Below are positions 6,346-7,469 of a stretch of DNA of 7,469 nt, in pieces; positions within the stretch are counted from its first letter, which is position 1; every line of letters starts with the position of its first letter. The DNA is taken from positions 1-7,469 of the forward strand of contig JAUXJL010000092.1 of assembly GCA_030624805.1 (NCBI GenBank). Direction: 5' to 3'. A program made the translations under genes and the position numbers. The notes under the pieces were generated by a model. It did no database searches, was not told the origin of the DNA, and worked only from the letters and a program-made list of their open reading frames with translations. Origin of the DNA: Acidimicrobiia bacterium (GTDB taxonomy: Bacteria > Actinomycetota > Acidimicrobiia > Spongiisociales > SHLN01).

Positions 6346-6906
6346 TCACCGGCCGCGAGTGTCCCTCTCAGGATCGGATTGACTCAGGACGATCCGCATC
6401 TTCTGATGCGGCAGCTCGTACTCGGTTGATGGTGCACCCTCGATCCGCCATCCGAGCCGCTCGAAGAAGGGTATGTTCGGAATCTGTACGGTCGCGACCA
6501 TCTCTCGGCCTCCCAACTCGCCGGCCGTTCGAACGGCCGTCCGGACCAGTTGTTTTCCGAGGATCATTTTTCGGAATGGGCGAGCGACGGCAAGCCGATC
6601 GCCCTTCCAGAGGCCGGCTTCGTCCAGTGGATAGATTCGGACCGTCCCGCCCGCCACCCCACCGAGATCCGCCACGAGGTGGACGGTTGCCGAATCAAAA
6701 TCTCGCGTATCTCCGTCGGTCACGTCGAAGATCGACTGCTCGACCACGAAGACCTCGTGTCGCAGCTGAGCACAAATGGCCCGTTCGGCCTCACTCGCGG
6801 TAGGTCGACAGAGCAGGTCGCTCCCACCTCGGCTGAGGATATCGAGATCAATCGATCTATCGAATGGGGATGCGAGTGCCGTTCTTGTTCGGTGCAGAGA
6901 GCTCAA
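6346..6906 (-). CDS. GNAT-family N-acetyltransferase of the MSMEG_0567 N-terminal family (NitE-like)
   Basis: This 186-residue protein is a single GNAT domain. Residues 49-60 (RHEVFVVEQSIF) followed by an Asp-rich turn and VHLVAD (75-80) are typical of the MSMEG_0567 GNAT group, as are GTVRIYPLD (87-95) and GLWKGDRLAV (98-107). The acetyl-CoA loop reads R-K-M-I-L-G-K at 112-118; the first glycine of the usual RxxGxG/A is absent, so cofactor binding may be modified. PNIPFFERLGW (143-153) is the C-terminal GNAT motif. TTG 6906 is the only common start codon in frame early enough, and AGGA lies 5 bases upstream, so I chose it. This makes the gene overlap the radical SAM gene by 50 bases, which implies co-transcription. 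The substrate is unknown. In MSMEG_0567 this domain is fused to the AIR-synthase domain, which here is a separate gene on the other strand. Confidence 0.83.
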   Translation of the reverse strand: MSSLHRTRTALASPFDRSIDLDILSRGGSDLLCRPTASEAERAICAQLRHEVFVVEQSIFDVTDGDTRDFDSATVHLVADLGGVAGGTVRIYPLDEAGLWKGDRLAVARPFRKMILGKQLVRTAVRTAGELGGREMVATVQIPNIPFFERLGWRIEGAPSTEYELPHQKMRIVLSQSDPERDTRGR

Positions 6907-7469
6907 TGTATTCCTGCTCGATCAGGCTCATTCCGGAACACGCCTGGCATCGGGCGCACCCCGCCGAGACGTTCCACGATCCGATTCCTCGGTCTACGAG
7001 ATATGGCACGACTCTTCGGTAAATGGACTCCATGTAGGCGGCATCCGGCGGAAGCAGGTCCTCGAGAAGGCTCCCCGGCACCGGCCGAATCGGCACGATG
7101 AAGGGGTAGACCCCCATGTCGATGGCGCGTTTGCATCCCGCAACGGTCACATCAGGATCCTCCCCCATGCCCAAGATAACGTAGGTCGACACCTGACCCT
7201 CACCGAACACGTCTACTGCACGCTCCCACGCTGCGAAGTACCCCTCGATGCCGGTCCGAGCCTTTGGGGGTGCGATGTGGGCAAGTACGACTGGATCGAA
7301 CGACTCCATGTGGATCCCGACCGCGCTCACTCCCATATCGCGCACCTGGTTGAGCACATCGAGATCCTCGGGTGGCTCGAATTGTGCTTCAATCGGCAAT
7401 CCAGTCGCAGCATGCATGGCCTGTGCGCAGCGGCCAAGGTACAGGGCGCCCTTGTCGGGGCCGTAGGTA
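6857..7469 (-). CDS. Radical SAM protein of the MSMEG_0568 family (NitD-like), N-terminal part outside the window
   Basis: The frame is open to the right edge, with 203 codons before the stop, so this is the C-terminal part; the CxxxCxxC cluster motif of the SAM domain lies outside. The in-frame ATG at 7417 is internal, because the reading continues upstream with a family-like sequence (YGPDKGALYLGRC). Landmarks are EAQFEPP, GIHMESFD (a biotin-synthase-like barrel strand), VSTYVILGMGED, PIRPVPGS and a C-terminal C-x2-C-x2-C (GCARCQACSG) typical of the MSMEG_0568 group, possibly an auxiliary Fe-S site. These proteins accompany a nitrilase in the Nit1C cluster; their reaction is not established to my knowledge. 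It is upstream of, and overlaps, the GNAT gene. A nitrilase gene might lie just right of the window. Confidence 0.87.
   Translation of the reverse strand, partial: TYGPDKGALYLGRCAQAMHAATGLPIEAQFEPPEDLDVLNQVRDMGVSAVGIHMESFDPVVLAHIAPPKARTGIEGYFAAWERAVDVFGEGQVSTYVILGMGEDPDVTVAGCKRAIDMGVYPFIVPIRPVPGSLLEDLLPPDAAYMESIYRRVVPYLVDRGIGSWNVSAGCARCQACSGMSLIEQEYIELSAPNKNGTRIPIR

Noticed and set aside
6550..7101. Plus-strand open frame (183 codons)
   Set aside because: It is antisense to the GNAT and radical SAM genes, both of which have clear family motifs; its own translation shows none.

Overview
The window is a gene-dense, GC-rich bacterial segment. It contains eight protein genes, two of them cut by the window edges, and one short divergent intergenic region. 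I see no RNA genes, mobile elements, repeats or CRISPR. GTG and TTG starts, stop/start overlaps at nearly every junction, and the protein families present suggest a high-GC Actinomycetota-like bacterium. That placement rests on style and family distribution, not on a phylogenetic marker.

Left and centre (1-5279, minus strand): five genes form one tight, translationally coupled operon, read from right to left. It starts with comA (phosphosulfolactate synthase), which has a clear Shine-Dalgarno sequence. Next come an unrecognised 309-residue protein, an adenylosuccinate-lyase-like member of the aspartase/fumarase superfamily (AFS), a PLP enzyme of the D-cysteine desulfhydrase/ACC deaminase fold, and an argininosuccinate-lyase-like AFS protein that runs off the left edge. 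ComA plus two AFS proteins plus a D-cysteine-desulfhydrase homologue is the set described for bacterial coenzyme M (CoM) biosynthesis in Xanthobacter autotrophicus Py2 (xcbB, xcbC, xcbD, xcbE). In that scheme phosphoenolpyruvate and sulfite give phosphosulfolactate. An AFS enzyme then eliminates phosphate to give sulfoacrylate, and the second AFS protein and the PLP enzyme act further on, as I recall through cysteate and sulfoacetaldehyde. The unknown protein sits second in the operon and is the natural candidate for an unassigned step or a pathway-specific partner. The two AFS proteins and the PLP enzyme all differ from their textbook relatives at substrate-contact positions.

Middle (5280-5385): a 106-bp divergent intergenic region must hold the promoters of the CoM operon (leftward) and of the AIR-synthase-like gene (rightward).

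Right (5386-7469): three genes belong to the MSMEG_0567/MSMEG_0568 families, which usually occur in the nitrilase-associated Nit1C cluster. They are an AIR-synthase-related protein (plus strand), a GNAT acetyltransferase (minus strand, convergent with it) and a radical SAM protein (minus strand, cut by the right edge). The GNAT and AIR parts are fused in MSMEG_0567 or co-directional elsewhere; here they are separate genes on opposite strands. No epoxyalkane:CoM transferase, alkene monooxygenase or nitrilase is visible, so the use of the CoM and the role of the Nit1C-like genes must be read from flanking DNA.
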